A stretch of DNA of 64,000 nucleotides from Sinonovacula constricta (lineage: Eukaryota; Mollusca; Bivalvia; Cardiida; Solecurtidae). The notes below the pieces were generated by a model that searched no databases, had not been told where the DNA came from, and saw nothing but the letters and a program-made list of their open reading frames with translations. The stretch lies in the NCBI GenBank assembly GCA_007844125.1, contig CM017557.1, positions 57,674,857-57,738,856 of the forward strand, in the 5' to 3' direction. This document shows, piece by piece, positions 34,585 to 46,792 of the stretch. Made by a program: the position numbers and the translations under genes. The first letter of the stretch is position 1, and each line of letters starts with the position of its first letter.

Positions 34585-34775
34585 ATATAAGAGTGGTAGA
34601 GTCGCCGATTTGTAACTCTTTTAACTGCTTACCCTTTTGCGGCCTGGGTTCAAGTCCCGTTCAGGCGAGGGACTTAATGAGGGAAGGTCTTCCAGCTGAA
34701 TTGAGGTGCAGCGGTGGTTCTACCTGGACATTTGTCTGGAGTTTTCCTCCACCAAATTGCTATAATGATCATAAT
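34585..34775 (+). mobile_element. SINE family C, tRNA-like head retained
   Basis: GTGGTAGAGTCGCCGATTTG, CCTGGGTTCAAGTCCCGTTC (B box GGTTCAAGTCC) and the tail GGTTCTACCTGGACATTTG then GTTTTCCTCCACCAA. Confidence 0.65.
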
Positions 34776-35092
34776 TGGTCATTGTGATGTATTTCAAAAT
34801 ATATGAATATATATAATAAGCATTGTGAGAGCATTGACTGAGTACTCAAGTACTGATTTTAGTACTCACTGGCATCCTCAGTATTAATTTTTCAGTGAAC
34901 ACTGTAGATTGTTAATCTATTTTTTGGTATGAAAACTCAAGAAAGAATATTTTTGTAAATCTTTAAATTTTTAGTTTTAACATAATTTAAATAACTGTAC
35001 TTAATTAATTTATCATCAGGACCTTAGTGCTAATAAAATGAAATTTAACATACATTTATCATCTTATTTGTCTTTTATTTTGTCCATTTCAG

Positions 35093-35111
35093 ATCAAAGG
35101 AAGACCTCTGA
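35093..35111 (+). CDS. PCMT1: PCMT1 alternative terminal coding segment (SKEDL)
   Basis: Acceptor TGTCCATTTCAG precedes 35093. Joined to the alternative donor at 29302/29303 it restores AGA and gives SKEDL then TGA, so the protein ends KEKQWPRSKEDL (232 aa in all). The short last exon with its stop close to the acceptor and a good AATAAA 158 bases later is a proper terminal exon. Position and reading match the vertebrate RDEL isoform layout. KEDL is only a KDEL-like end, and ER retention is not implied by sequence alone. Confidence 0.8.
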
Positions 35112-35268
35112 TGTGATATTTGAATTGGAAAAATTTGTAGAAGACAACACATTGGCCGATTTGCACATCACCTGACTTCCTTCTTGCTATCTTATTGGCT
35201 AATTCATCTGGTCATACAAGTTACTGCTGGTGCCGCCCTCGATAGCTTGTTCCTGGTCACTTTTCCTC

Positions 35269-35274
35269 AATAAA
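35269..35274 (+). terminator. PCMT1: polyadenylation signal AATAAA of PCMT1
   Basis: Canonical hexamer in CTCAATAAAGGG, about 160 bases after the long-isoform stop. A TTTTGACATTGTG-type GU-rich stretch lies about 15-25 bases downstream. Confidence 0.7.
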
Positions 35275-35744
35275 GGGAACCTGTATTTTGACATTGTGCA
35301 AACGCTCTTGCAGGTTTATTGTGTTTTCTCTGATAAATGTATTCCAAAGGAAATATTTTGACATAGCAACTTGGCTCCTAACTACAAACATTTTGTACAT
35401 TACAAAAATGTGTTTGGATGTTAGTCTGTAAAACTAATGTAACATATACATTTCACACAGAGTTGCATAATAGATTTTTAATCTTCAGATGATTAATGCC
35501 AGACATTTATTTGTCTTTTTTATAGATTTGTATCTCACTTATAAGTATAAGTATATAACATTTGCAGACACATTATTTAATCTTCTGCAGAACAGTTTTT
35601 TTTTTTAAATTGTGGCAATTTTTAATTACTGGTACCGGTAATTGTTGAATTTATGATCTGCAAATATACTTGTCAGTGAAAAAGAAAAACAAGCAAAAAT
35701 AACCGCCCAAAATCCTTGGTTTTGTATGATTCAAATGGGGTACA

Positions 35745-35870
35745 TTGGTGAATTGAAATTGTCTCCCTTGTTAGTTAATATCCGAGGTATTCCAAACAGT
35801 AGGTAGGTCCTTGTAGTTAAAGTTATTCAGGGGAGACTACTCATTAATGTCTCTCATTATGGACCTCTTG
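35745..35870. mobile_element. family D element, internally deleted
   Basis: GAAATTGTCTCCCTTGTTAG and, only about 85 bases on, TTATTCAGGGGAGACTACTC with TAATGTCTCTC. Both ends are present with most of the middle missing. Confidence 0.65.
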
Positions 35871-38800
35871 TTTGGCAGTCTAGTGCTCTACCAGCTGAAC
35901 CATTGTCTTTATATTTGCCTGTTTTATGTTATTAAATTATAGATTACGACTAGTACAATGTTTACAAACAACTTTCAGCATAATGTATGTTATGATTTTG
36001 ACTATTTTCATCTGGCGTTTATCAATATTATTTATTAATATCAAAGTCAGGCCCAGTAAGGGGTCAATATCTATTGTTTTATTGAGTCTTCTGTGCCATA
36101 TACTTTCTGTTAGAATTATTTTGTTTATCAAACTGCATACACTACTTAATTAAAATACAATAAATTGAAATAAATATCTTTAAGATAAATGTTAAGACTT
36201 ACCTTGCTAAGCACATATTGGTTGGTCTTTACTCACACCAGTCGGCTTACCCTATTTATTTATCAGCCTAGACTGGTCATGTGACTTGGCTAAAGCTGAC
36301 TTCCTGTTGGATAAGTGGAACCAGCCTATACTCCTGGTTACAGATGAATTAATGGGCCATTCAATGGATCAAACTCATTAAACTATAATGAAAACACCAT
36401 AAATACATTAAAACTACTATACTGTAGACAGCACTATTAAAATTCATGACATGAAAATGTATGATACACTACATGTGTTATATAATACTCTTATCTTAAA
36501 ATGAAATGTATAGCAAATGGCTACTTCATGGCAGTTTTGAATTGTATAAAAGTTTTCATGGAGTTGAATTGTCTTAAAATATTAAGAGACCCTCGTGTAC
36601 GTTTTTAATTTTATAATATATTTCATGGTGTTATAACAATCTAAAACATTGACACCCCTAGTATTTTGTCTGCAACATGTGTTCTGTAATTGCCTACTTT
36701 TTGGGTTTGCTGCCAGCGCCTTGATAAAATAAATGGTGAATTCACCTTACCCATTGCATAATGACTCATTAATGAAGCTAAACAAGTGTATTGTCAGTTT
36801 GAGACATCAGCCAGGATACCAGGAATAAGCTAATAATATGAATTAATTCAACCCAATGGTAAAATGCTCTTCTTTAGATAACTGGAAAAAAATAACGGCC
36901 ATTACATTTTTGTGCTTAGTTTCAAATCTGTTTGCATAAATTATATTATTAAGATATTTTTTATTTCATTTTAACTGCTAAGATATTATTTTAAAAAGTA
37001 CATTGCTAGTGTTGTTTGTCATGACTTGGTCATTAGTACTTTTTGTCAAAACATTTAAGTTTTGGACAAAAAATAAATATTTACTCGAAGAAGACATGGT
37101 GATATAAAATACATTTTAGTTATAATTTATATTTTTATTAAATATGAAATAAATACAACAAAATCATTGCGTTTGTGCACTCAGATTTGAAACTAAGCAA
37201 AAACAAAGTGATGACCATTATTTTTTCCATTTATCTTTAAAAGAGCCAAAAATTGGGCAAATTGTGAAGATCCAGATGATTGAGTCAACTTCTGATCACT
37301 GTCTACGCTATGTGTCCATTCATATTTCTAATGACCTTTGCATTGCAGTTATTAGTAGACAATAAAAATCTTACTTTATGTTTCTTTATTATGTAGCTGG
37401 CTAAGTGTTGACAGTTTGGATAAAGCTGTGTATTGTGTAATTGATGCGTCATACACTTTATGATGGTATTAGTCCTAATTACCCACATGCTTCATAACAA
37501 CCAATACAAAATCATAGTTGTTTGCTTACAACAGTGTGCAAAGCTTCCACCACATATTGCCAGGGACTTTGCAGCAAATAATGCAGATCTAGATTAGACC
37601 ACCTCAAGCCAGAGCTGGCTGATCTGGCATCGAAATTATTTGCCGAAGTCACCATTTCTTGCTTACAGTTAAAATAACATTGAGACTGTTTAAATTGTAA
37701 TGTTGAGCAAATTCAGTGAGTACCAGCACTGGATGACGCAATATGGGATTTAGAGGTGATTAAAAACAGATTTTGTTTGAGTAATGCCACACTCTATCTA
37801 TACACCAACAAATGCAACAGCTATATGTGATAATTATTTGCTGTTATTATATTATATACAAGGTCACGACCTGCCTGCCTTTTGCCATGCAATCCAAAAT
37901 GTCCTATTCATGTATTGTTTGTTGCTGGACTGTTGTGATTTTTTTTTTTATTGGTTCAGCCTTCTCCGTATGGTAAATGATTTTAAGGGATGGTAAAATG
38001 TAAAAACAAACAGCAAAGATGGTTTTTAGAAGAAAAAAAATGCATAATTTCCATAAAAAGTAAAATGGCAAACAGTGTACTTAGTCAAATGTTTTAGTTT
38101 ATTAAATGTGGAACAGTGTATAATAAAAAATGAAAGGAAAAATGTAAATAAAACATTTTTCCATACTTACAAGCTTTTTTGTTGTTTTCTGCTGTTTAAT
38201 TATATAAATTTGACATCATTCTTAATTCTCAGTATTTATTTGTATAATTTAAATTATTACTGCTTACATTTCTGTTGTAACAATTTTTTTTTCTGATTTT
38301 ATTAATATTATCACATTTCGTTTGTAACATTCTTTTTTTTCTTCAGTTTGATTTTTTCTAATATTTATAAATGGTATAATGGTTTGGGTTTATCATGATG
38401 TGACACATGGTAAGTCCTTACATCCTCTCATCTTTAATAACCAGTACCATAAAATTCATAATAGTATCAATTTAATCATAATTATAACAAACTGACACAA
38501 TATGGACATAAAGAATGAATAGCATTGGCTTCTGTTTTCAGAGAAAACATATTTTTATATTAACATTGTATAGATGAATTCTTGATACATGTTAATTATT
38601 AAAATAGTATACATTGTATTACCAAAGAAAAAACAATGAGCTTTACAAGCATGAAGGTTCAAAACTGTTACTTTTTGTAAGAAATTGGCTTAAATATTTT
38701 TTTTAGAATGAATGGCAGTTTTACACATTTTTCGGGTGTATAACATGAAGTTGTATTTTGTATTGGCAGCTGCATTGTCCAGGTACTCAATTTGATAGTA

Positions 38801-39371
38801 TTAATTTACTCATATAAGGAATTATGCACTTGAATTTACTGGCATACTCAATTTGCATTTTAGTATAAGATAATTTTGCAAATATGAAATGCGCTTTAAT
38901 TTTGATAAAAGGCGCCTTGTTCTAAGTGAAACCTAGGGAGCCAATATACAACCATAGGTCTAATCTTCTTAATATAAAATTTAAAAGCCAGGGAAAAAAA
39001 CTTTTTTTTAAAAAATACCGGATTGCCTAAAAAATCTTTAACATTTTATCTATTTCAGTTTTGAAATTTTAATATTGTATTTCATTTTTGAAAAACAAGA
39101 TGTTTTTCCAGCACCGTTTGACCTATAAAACCCCCCCAAAAAAAAAAAAATAGTATTTTTTCTGGACAGGAATATCGAATTATGTAGTCGCAATATTGTG
39201 TCACCTTTGTATACCAGTATGTTACTGTGATAATTGTTTAAAGTGCTAAAGTCTGACACCATTCACACCTGATTGTCAGATTTTAATTTTTAACTTATGT
39301 CCGACCAATCAGCTTTAAGGGCATAAATTATATTGGCTTAAAGCCTATTCAAAGGCATTCAATGAGGGTAC
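35871..39371. other. intergenic, AT-rich
   Basis: No splice-supported exon. A small palindrome lies at 37574-37643, and there are T/A homopolymer runs. All open frames are short and low-complexity. Confidence 0.5.
37574..37643. repeat. 70-bp palindromic element, weak stem
   Basis: GCAAATAAT (37574-37582) is inverted as ATTATTTGC (37635-37643). Inside are GCAGATCTAGATTAGACC and GCTGGCTGATCTGGC. Third member of the family at 4634 and 16217. Confidence 0.65.
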
Positions 39372-39722
39372 ATTGGTGAAATGGAAATTGTCTCCCTTGT
39401 TAGATAATATCCAAGGTATTCTCAAACATTTTGGTTGAAACTCTTAGACTTTATCGCCTGTTCTTTTGTAGATATTACAATTACAAACAGTGACATTTCT
39501 TACTTTTGCATAAATATAAGCTTAAAATCCATTTACATACAGAGATTTGTTATTTTAGAAAATGGAAGTTTTTATTGATGATGGTTTACTAGTGTATCAC
39601 AAGAAAGGCACATAGGTCAACATACACTCAAAAGAGCACAAGCATAAAAACAGAGTAAAACAAATGAAAGGGCCTACTTGCATTTAGAGATTATTCAGGG
39701 GAGACCACACATTAATATCTCT
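39372..39722. mobile_element. family D element, full-length copy
   Basis: GGAAATTGTCTCCCTTGTTA to ATTCAGGGGAGACCACACAT, with interior blocks CACAAGAAAGGCA and AAGAGCACAAGCATAAAAAC shared with 33330-33622. Confidence 0.75.
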
Positions 39723-40634
39723 CATTTATCTTCAATGAATGTTCAAAAAAGCTTCATTCTAACCAATCAAACTTGAAGTTATTAGTATAAAATCCTGATT
39801 TTGTTGTCTGTTTTTATTCACAAAGATGTGTTTCATTTTATTTCAGTAAAAATAATTTTGGCAGATGTGATGCTTTAAAGTGGTTTAATACTTTGCTTTG
39901 ACTGTTGACTTATTTGGCCCAAACTGTTAAAGGCATTGGAACTTTGCACATGACCTCAGGCTGCAGTGGTGTCAGTAAAGGGTGGGGATGAGAGTTTTAT
40001 TATTTAGTAGCAGTGCTGTAAGCCCATTTGCATCAAATGTGACTAATTGTTTTATGACCTCTTCCTCTATTACATATCTGTGTATAATACACAAGTTAAG
40101 TGTCCAGCTGTGATCTCACAGCATGGTGTCATGTTTTGAACTCTAGAAGGCAGTTTCCACTGCTTTTAAATAAGCTTGCTGGCACCACAAGTTCACTCAA
40201 AATTTGAGCCTTTGCCTATTGTAATTATGAAACTTAGCCAACAAGAAATCTGTTGAGTGACTGTTGAAGCAGGGAGATTGTGTTTTTCTGCTTTCGTCAT
40301 CTTTGTTGTTAGTTTGACCCACTGGATTTCTCTTTCAAATTGCTTATTATGTTATGTGTTAACCATAAAGTTTGTATAAATTTCATTAAATATTTATTTA
40401 ATGCTTAACTAGTTTTATTGTTTTTCTCTTGCAAGAGTCTACATTTGACTGAACTTTTTTTTATTACAATTACTCATACTTAGTTATGGAGTTTAATGAA
40501 GTAGGCTTATTAATGTGATACAAGTTTGATTTTTGTTACAATTAAAATATATTAAAGGTTGCATAAAGAGAATTTAATATTTAAATATGTACATTAAGGC
40601 TTCCTTTTTAAACTGGCAAGGAGATTATTATAAA

Positions 40635-40855
40635 TGTTTATTGGATTTATTGTCCCACCAACAGTATTTCAGCTATCTGGAGACAGTGTCCCTTTGAAGC
40701 AGATATAGTGCTGCCTTTACTGTGTAAAGCATGCTGTGAACACCTGGCATGCTTCCACACTCGGTCACATTATCCTGACACCGGGCAAACCAGCCTTGGA
40801 ATTACCCTTATATTTCCATGAGCGTAAGCGAGAGAGCTATACCACTACTATCATA
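40635..40855 (-). mobile_element. tRNA-derived SINE (family A), head truncated
   Basis: Inverted copy of the 9977-10290 body, from GTTTATTGGATTTATTGTCC through AGCTATACCACTACTATCAT. The A/B-box head is missing. Confidence 0.75.
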
Positions 40856-41159
40856 ACTTCAATATGGTTAACTCAACTTGAATGGTCTTCACCATCTGAG
40901 AGACATACAATTGAAGGTGTGTTGCACATAACTTTTAACAAAAAGGCCATGATGGCCCTATATTGAATACTTGAGTGCCAGAGACAGTAAGATAAAATTA
41001 GCAGAGAAAATCGGCAATGTTAAAACTGACCATAATAATTGTAATACATGTACACAGGCAACATTTGGATCTTGATCGTTAAAGGTCCTATTTGAGGTAA
41101 TTGTGTATTTGTGGGGTATATGTCAATTACTGTGTCACGTTTAGTCGACTTATTCTATA

Positions 41160-41656
41160 TTAAAGGTGGTATCTGACAGTTTGGTCCAAAACATTTTTTC
41201 TCAGATAACCAAATAAGTCATTTGTACCTGAAAAAATCTTGAAAAATGCTGTTCATTGATGCCAAAGATCTCTGTGAGCAGTCAATGATAAATCCCCACT
41301 TGCATTGCAAACAGGTGTTTCCTCTCTGAGCCACACTTCAGAGATAGCTTATTTTTAAACTTGGAAAAACACGTGACCACTTTTATATAGATATCCTGGT
41401 AAGCCGCTATAACATCGTTATCTATTTTTAGCAGAGACCACTATTGCGCTTTTTATAGAGTTGGAAAGCCTGAACTTTTAGAGTATTCATGTCGCGATTA
41501 GTATGTCTAGCAATAAAGTTAGTGGTTGAAATCATCTTTATAATGACTTAAGTATGCGTTCATGTAAAAAGTATGACCAAATCCCCAAACCAGGGGTTAG
41601 ATATCGATACGTGTATTTAATATACCAGTAGGCAAACTGTTAGATACCACCTTTAA
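41160..41656. mobile_element. TTAA-ended MITE, best-preserved copy (497 bp)
   Basis: TTAAAGGTGGTATCTGACAG then TTTGG at the left; the right end, read inverted, is TTAAAGGTGGTATCTAACAG then TTTGC. Inverted repeats of about 24 bp differ at one or two positions, bounded by TTAA on both sides. No transposase frame inside, so it depends on an enzyme encoded elsewhere. Confidence 0.85.
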
Positions 41657-41689
41657 GACAATCTTTCAACTATGATTACTTAACAAGGG

Positions 41690-41987
41690 ATTGGGATTGG
41701 AGTTTTTACGGCATTTTTGCTGATACTGTGCAGCAACATTTCTTTCATTATAGCACAGGGGCACTTAAGTGCCTAGGGACTGAACCTGGCTGGCCCATTA
41801 TACTGACACCGACAAGTCAGGTGTGATGCTGTCCCCTTAGCACCGAGCATTAAGAGGGAAACCACTTTAAAGTGGTTTTTAGTCTACCCACTTTAAAGTC
41901 TTTGGTGGTTTTACCCGGCCGGGATTTGAACCCGAGACCTCTCGATCCGCAAGCCGACACTCTACCAATTCAGCTATTGTGGCTGGT
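41690..41987 (-). mobile_element. tRNA-derived SINE (family B)
   Basis: Inverted copy of 26368-26660: GGGATTGGGATTGGAG at the tail, CTATCATTATAGCACAGG-like middle, GGATTTGAACCC (B box inverted) and TTCAGCTATTGTGGC (A box inverted). It sits about 35 bp from the MITE at 41160-41656. Confidence 0.8.
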
Positions 41988-41999
41988 TTACTTAAATAG

Positions 42000-44184
42000 A
42001 ATAACACGAAAGGACTTTTACATCAAAGCCACTTTGTTATTAAGAATAGTTTCTTTTAAACTAAAATTGGTCATAAAAACACTTTTATAACAATCTTGTC
42101 AACAATATTATATAATTCTGAGGGAAAAAAATTAAAAAAGTAAACATTCTTTTATCTGTTTATTTAACCAAACAGAAAAGTAATATAATAGTTCAAAATT
42201 GTAAATAGAATGAGATTTCCTTTTTGTAACAGAAGCAAGAATTAACAGAGTTAAACACTGGTTATTATGTAAAAAACAAGACTATTTGGAATGATTAATA
42301 AATATATAAAGATGGAAAGGTATTTGTAAAAAAATATCACATGTGTACCAGAATATAAACTTTGGATTTGAAGACAAAGTGGAATATTGATAAATATCAA
42401 TATGAAGTCATGGAATGATCTCGCAAGAATTAATTTGTAATATACCCCAATTAGTGAAATCTTGTTGGCAGTTAACAATGTATGAGGTCTCATTCACTTG
42501 AGTATTAAAATCAAAAACTTTATGCTTAACATATTGCAAGTCTCCTAATAATTTTTTTAAAAATGTGAACAAAAAAATCTCAACTAATCTTTTTAAAGCA
42601 AGTTTATAATTGCAAATTCATTAATAAGACAATAGATCTAGGATTTCTTACATCATTACGAGATCTTTAAATGTGGATTCAAGGTCAATAAAAATCACAC
42701 ACACATATAACAAATATCTGGACAATCAGCATTGTTATGCTTGTTTTCTATTTACAGATCTAATAATTTGAAACGAGTAAAAATATCGTAGCCGACTTAA
42801 GTCACACTGAAATAATTTGAAAACTGTTAAAACTCCTAATATTCCTGCATATATATATAGTAAACCTTCTAGAATCTCTCTATATCTAGACATAACCTAG
42901 AATTTTATGTATAAATTATACATCTGTTATGGTTATATTCACAAACAACTTGAACAACAACAGAACAATATATCTCAATTGAAATAATAAAATCAAAAAC
43001 AACAGAGTACTTTAAGCATTAATGAATTTTCAAAAATGTAGTATTTTTTTCTTTTTAATAATTTTTTCTTTTTAAATAATTTATGTTATTGTGAAACAAC
43101 AATGTTGCAGCAATAGTTTCATGGTTATAAAAAACTTATAGCTTTTTCGTGATGTTAAATCTTAAGTTAAAAGAGTAGATACACATTTGAAAAATAAGGA
43201 TTTCTTAACTTACAAATATGACTTACATGTTTATAATAAACAATACAACTTTTTTGAAATGAATTTGCAGTAATACTTTGCGATTGCTGGAAATTATTAT
43301 TGCACCTACAAAAATATAATAGGGTCTTTTGTTTTCTTCTGTTTCTTCCATCTTTCCATTTAAGAAGGGCCATTACTCCTGCATATGTTACTGCATTGTG
43401 TTAACTCCCTTTGGGTAAAACTTTTGAAATATACTTACTGAGAACATTTTTTGGCTGCAACATGCACTTAAAATGTTATTACATAAAATTAACATAAGAT
43501 GAAATAATACTGCATGCTCATTTTGATGTCAATTAATAAAATAAGCATAAAAATAAGAAGATGCACATTTAGCTTAAACAGCATATTAAACTCTACTTAC
43601 CCATCAGGGAGATAACATTAGATTAACATTTCTTTTAACCCTTTCACTGCTGCCTGACATACAGTATTCCTAACCACTAGAATGCTCTTATACATACATT
43701 GTATGTCCTGTTTACTACTATTTTTGAGTGTTAACAGCATTGCTAATTTCCTGTGAAAGTATGACCAGAGTTACACCCCATGACTGTAACTTAGTGGTTT
43801 TCTTAGAAATATTCACATTTATGAAAGTGTAGGAGTCTTATGCCAAAGAAAAACATTAAAATTCTGGGTTTCTATATAGTTTTACCTTTCCAAAATTATA
43901 AGCGATTTAGTGACGTATGGTTTTTTCTTAGGAAATTTATAGAAAATTACTCAGCATGGGGCATGGAAAAAATCTCTAAGCAACAAAGGGCTTTCACCTT
44001 CCATACCGACTTCTCAAAAAGGATTATGTTGACCACAAAACAATGAAGAATATTCTTGACAACTTCATGGTTTTAAGTCACAACCAGAACTTCAGGAGCT
44101 CACAACACTTAACAGATCATAATATATGTATACATGTGTAAGGACAAACAGGCAATGCCTGAATCATTATTATACTTTTTTCAT
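42000..44184. other. intergenic, AT-rich
   Basis: No exon, RNA gene or repeat recognised. The longest frames are lysine/phenylalanine-rich chance frames. Confidence 0.5.
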
Positions 44185-45305
44185 TTTCCTAAGCAGTGTC
44201 CTTCATAACAAAATATTTCCCCCAATTTTGCATGAAGAAATTCAAAATACCAGTATGTCCACAATTTTGCATTTAGAAACTTCAAAATATGTTCTCATTT
44301 TTTTTTCATTAAGAAACTTCAAAATATGTCCCCAAGTCTGCATTTAGAAACTTCAAAATATGTCCCCACAGTTGCATAGAAACTTCAAAATATGTTCCAA
44401 ATTTTGTATTTTAACATTTCACAATATGTCACCAATTTTGCACAATTTTGCATTTAGAAACTTCAAAATATGTCTCCAATTTTGTTTTTAGAAATTTCAC
44501 AATGTCCCCAATTCTGCACAATTTTGCATTTAGAAACTTCAAAATATGTCCACAATTTTGTATTTAGAAACTTCAAAATATGTCCACAATTTTGTATTTA
44601 GAAACTTCGAAGTATGTCCACAATTTTGTATTTAGAAACTTCACAATATGTCCCAAATTTTGCATTAAGAACATGTTACTATTTAAAAACAAACTTTTAG
44701 AGACATTAACTTCAATGTTTGATTATATGAGACTATTTCTAATTTAACAGGAATGTGTATAAAAAGTATAAATATACAAAAAAGCATTAGTAGTGAAAAA
44801 AACATCTTTGATACCAAAATGTCTACCGCAAGAATACACAAGGTTCATCCAAAATTAATACAGAGTAAATAAGATCACATTTCCAAATCAAAATATGTCT
44901 AAAATTTTGCATTTAGAAACTTCAAAATATGTTCCCACTTTTGCATTAAGAAACTTCAAAATATGTCCCCAATTTTGCATTTAAACTTCAAAACATTTCC
45001 CCAATTTTGTATTTAAACATTTCACAATATGTCACCAATTTTGCACAATTTTTCATTTAGAAATTTCAAAATATGTCCACAATTTTGCATTTAGAAACTT
45101 CAAAATATGTCTCCAATTTTGTTTTTAGAAATTTCACAATGTCCCCAATTCTGCACAATTTTGCATTTAGAAACTTCAAAATATGTCCACAATTTTGTAT
45201 TTAGAAACTTCAAAATATGTCCACAATTTTGTATTTAGAAACTTCGAAGTATGTCCACAATTTTGTATTTAGAAACTTCACAATATGTCCCAAATTTTGC
45301 ATTAA
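44185..45305. repeat. 33-bp minisatellite with a 637-bp segmental duplication
   Basis: Units of about 33 bp built on TTTAGAAACTTCAAAATATG followed by TCCCCAATTTTGCA run from 44185 to 44665 and again from 44895 to 45300. The unit block plus the non-satellite flank is duplicated: GCATTAAGAACATGTTACTA is at 44662 and 45299, and the following ~230 bp (to about 44898 and 45535) are nearly identical. Confidence 0.92.
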
Positions 45306-46166
45306 GAACATGTTACTATTTAAAAACAAACTTTTAGAGACATTAACTTCAATGTTTGATTATATGAGACTATTTCTAATTTAACAGGAATGTGTATAAA
45401 AAGTATAAATATACAAAAAAGCATTAGTAGTGAAAAAAACATCTTTGATACCAAAATGTCTACCGCAAGAATACACAAGGTTCATCCAAAATTAATACAG
45501 AGTAAATAAGATCACATTTCCAAATCAAAATAATACAAGAACAATTGCTTTGGGATACAGTACCGCATTTAAGATGTACAAAACCTTGCTGAAAGCATAA
45601 AAAATTGAGAAAAGCAAGCAGATTATAAACAAAAATAAGTGCAAGTAGCTTAATAATAAGTACAATAAGACACAGCCAATGATTTATAGTCAAAAACAAA
45701 GACAGCAAAATATAAAAGTTAGTAAGCTTGTGAGCTTTTATAAAAGTGTATACTAAACTTTGATTTGTGTCAGAAAGTTGTCATTTAAATACAACAAGCA
45801 ACAACTTGTACAGCTTCAGCATCAAATGCAAAAACATTTTTTTTTACAGGTGAACTAAACTGGTTAGCAATGCATCTGTTTATTCATAGGGCATTTTTTT
45901 TTAAAAAAACAACAACAAGCAACTATCAACAGATTGCTATTACATACAAAATTGCTAAGCACTGTCACAACAATAAACAAAACCTACAACTTGTACAATT
46001 GCACGACATATTGCTCGATATATAACACATTTTATTTCTGTAGTTTACAGTTTGATCTTATTTAAAATTAAGACATGAGAGTAAAGAAGTTTTTAGAACA
46101 TTAAAAATTTCAATGATCCAAAACATGATAAAATATGGTTTATAAATTTATTAGTCAATAAAACTT

Positions 46167-46172
46167 TTTATT
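46167..46172 (-). terminator. candidate polyadenylation signal for the LDLa membrane-protein gene
   Basis: TTTATT on the plus strand (AATAAA on minus), about 195 bases after the stop codon at 46365. Another TTTATT lies at 46147-46152, so the exact site is ambiguous. Confidence 0.45.
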
Positions 46173-46364
46173 TCACATGAATTCATGAGCATCATTCATA
46201 AAAAAAATTATGCAAATTGCTTATTTTTTTAAAACTAATAAAGTTTACAGTTCATAATTAAAATGGTTACATTGTCGGAATCCTGCTTGCCTAAAACAAT
46301 TTGTTCTGAAATTGTTAATATCTAATTTATAGTTGTTTACATGTATCACAATCACAGTCCGCTT

Positions 46365-46792
46365 TTATAAATACATCCCATTAATAAGATAATCTGCCTC
46401 ATTGGAATGCAGTGCTCTCCCTTTGCGAAGTCTCCTCTTCACATTGCGTAAACGACATCCAACAAATATCAACATGATGAGTGTGATCCCCAGTCCGAGT
46501 GCCAGTGCCACAATGGGGCCTTGGTTGTTATCAGAGAAACTCTCAACTACAGTGCTTTTGTCCATAAATAAAACCTCTATAGCACCCGTTTTGTTGCTAC
46601 TTTTTGACTCAGTGGACTGGTTGTCAGTCGGATCACTGATTTTAGACTGTGTCTCTTCTTTGGAACTTCCAGATGAATCCACATTAGTAGAGGCTTGATC
46701 TTTGCTTTCCTCATCGGCGGCATGGCTATCAGGGGTGACTGAAGGCGTGTCTGGTACTGGAGCTTTTGTTGTTACAGGTACTTTTGTTTTAA
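46365..46792 (-). CDS. membrane-protein last coding exon (Ser/Thr linker, TM, cytoplasmic tail)
   Basis: Acceptor TTTTCATAG, enters in phase 1. It encodes a Ser/Thr/Asp-rich linker (KVPVTTKAPVPDTPSVTPDS onward), about 20 hydrophobic residues (GPIVALALGLGITLIMLIFV), then CRLRNVKRRLRKGRALHSN and the end EADYLINGMYL. Positive residues after the helix predict Ncyt-absent, C-terminus-inside topology. Confidence 0.92.
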
